From Spirochaetes bacterium RBG_16_67_19 (lineage in GTDB: Bacteria > Spirochaetota > Spirochaetia > SZUA-6 > DRHE01): DNA of 13,306 nucleotides. The number at the start of each line of letters is the position of its first letter. Position 1 is the stretch's first letter. The position numbers and the translations under genes are program-made. The notes below the pieces were generated by a model. That model searched no databases. It was not told the DNA's origin and saw only the letters and a program-made list of their open reading frames with translations. The stretch spans positions 1 to 13,306 of the forward strand of contig MIBK01000160.1 in the NCBI GenBank assembly GCA_001829505.1. Direction: 5' to 3'. Of the stretch, positions 12,847-13,306 are shown in pieces.

Positions 12847-13306
12847 ATGGACCTGCGGGCGTTCGCCGAGTTCGCATATCACCGGGTACTGCCCTGGGCC
12901 GCACCGCCCCTGCTGGGGGCGGTGATCGGCTACGTCACCAACGACGTAGCCATCCGCATGCTCTTTCGCCCGCTGGCCGAGAAACGCCTGTTCGGGCTGC
13001 GGCTGCCCTTCACCCCCGGGGTCATTCCCAGGCAGCGCTACGAGCTGGCCGAGAGCATCGCCCGCATGGTCTCCAGCGAGCTGATCACTCCCGAAGCGGT
13101 GCGGGGACAGATGGCCAGCGCGGGTTTCCGGGAGCGGCTGGAGAGCAACGTGCAGTCCCTGCTCGGCGACCTGCTGGACCGTCCCCTGGCGGAGCTGGGG
13201 GGAGCTGACCGCGAGGCGCTGCTCGGCTCTCTGGAGCGATTCCTGGCCGACGCGCTGGCCGGATTCTTCTCCTCGCGCAGTTTCATCCACGGTGCGCGCG
13301 CCCTGA
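12847..13306 (+). CDS. DUF445 membrane protein (N-terminal part, runs off the window)
   Basis: The frame opens at ATG 12847 and stays open to the last base, giving 153 residues of a longer protein. The start matches DUF445 proteins: a hydrophobic segment (about 14-38, PPLLGAVIGYVTNDVAIRML) with the family's G-Y-x-T-N-x-x-A-I-x-M-L-F-x-P core, then FTPGVIPRQRYELAESI, then amphipathic helices (ELITPEAVRGQMA). Family members are membrane-anchored with a large soluble helical part; their function is unsettled. No strong Shine-Dalgarno is present, and the 15-nt gap implies coupling to the SH3 lipoprotein gene. Confidence 0.85.
   Translation, partial: MDLRAFAEFAYHRVLPWAAPPLLGAVIGYVTNDVAIRMLFRPLAEKRLFGLRLPFTPGVIPRQRYELAESIARMVSSELITPEAVRGQMASAGFRERLESNVQSLLGDLLDRPLAELGGADREALLGSLERFLADALAGFFSSRSFIHGARAL

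Overview
The window is a gene-dense, GC-rich bacterial chromosome segment. Predicted lipoproteins, a periplasmic HtrA protease and an outer-membrane-barrel candidate point to a Gram-negative-type envelope. The mix of genes (SH3 lipoprotein next to a DUF445 membrane protein, secreted caspase homologue, MOFRL glycerate kinase) would suit a Spirochaetota-like or other deep-branching diderm. That placement is a guess; no rRNA or clear marker is present.

Left part (1-6852): the 3' end of a glycerate 2-kinase runs into a convergent tRNA-Met(CAT) gene. Back-to-back promoters then fire the tRNA leftwards and a long rightward operon. The operon order is: hotdog acyl-CoA thioesterase; a class III cyclase-like protein; a second protein with a receiver-like domain and a degenerate cyclase-like domain; a PDZ/multi-membrane-pass protein with an intact histidine-kinase ATPase domain but no phosphoacceptor histidine; RNase HI; ComM/YifB. 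Most junctions are 4-nt overlaps or gaps of a few bases. The run of divergent and degenerate signalling proteins at 932-4798 is the best candidate here for an undescribed system.

Middle (6853-7708): about 850 bp with no intact gene and visibly lower GC. It holds a decayed IS481-family transposase remnant on the minus strand and two short inverted repeats. It ends at a promoter for an HtrA-type serine protease gene, which overlaps uvrB.

Right part (10899-13306): uvrB converges on, and overlaps, a minus-strand two-gene unit: a small secreted barrel-like protein translationally coupled to a caspase-family lipoprotein that carries a perfect EF-hand-type loop. A 47-bp divergent promoter region separates this unit from a rightward SH3-domain lipoprotein and a DUF445 membrane protein that continues past the window.

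A recurring theme is sigma70-type promoters placed so that transcription would begin 0-4 nt before the start codon (thioesterase, HtrA, barrel protein), none of which has a Shine-Dalgarno sequence. Genes inside operons more often do. This suggests leaderless mRNAs at operon heads.
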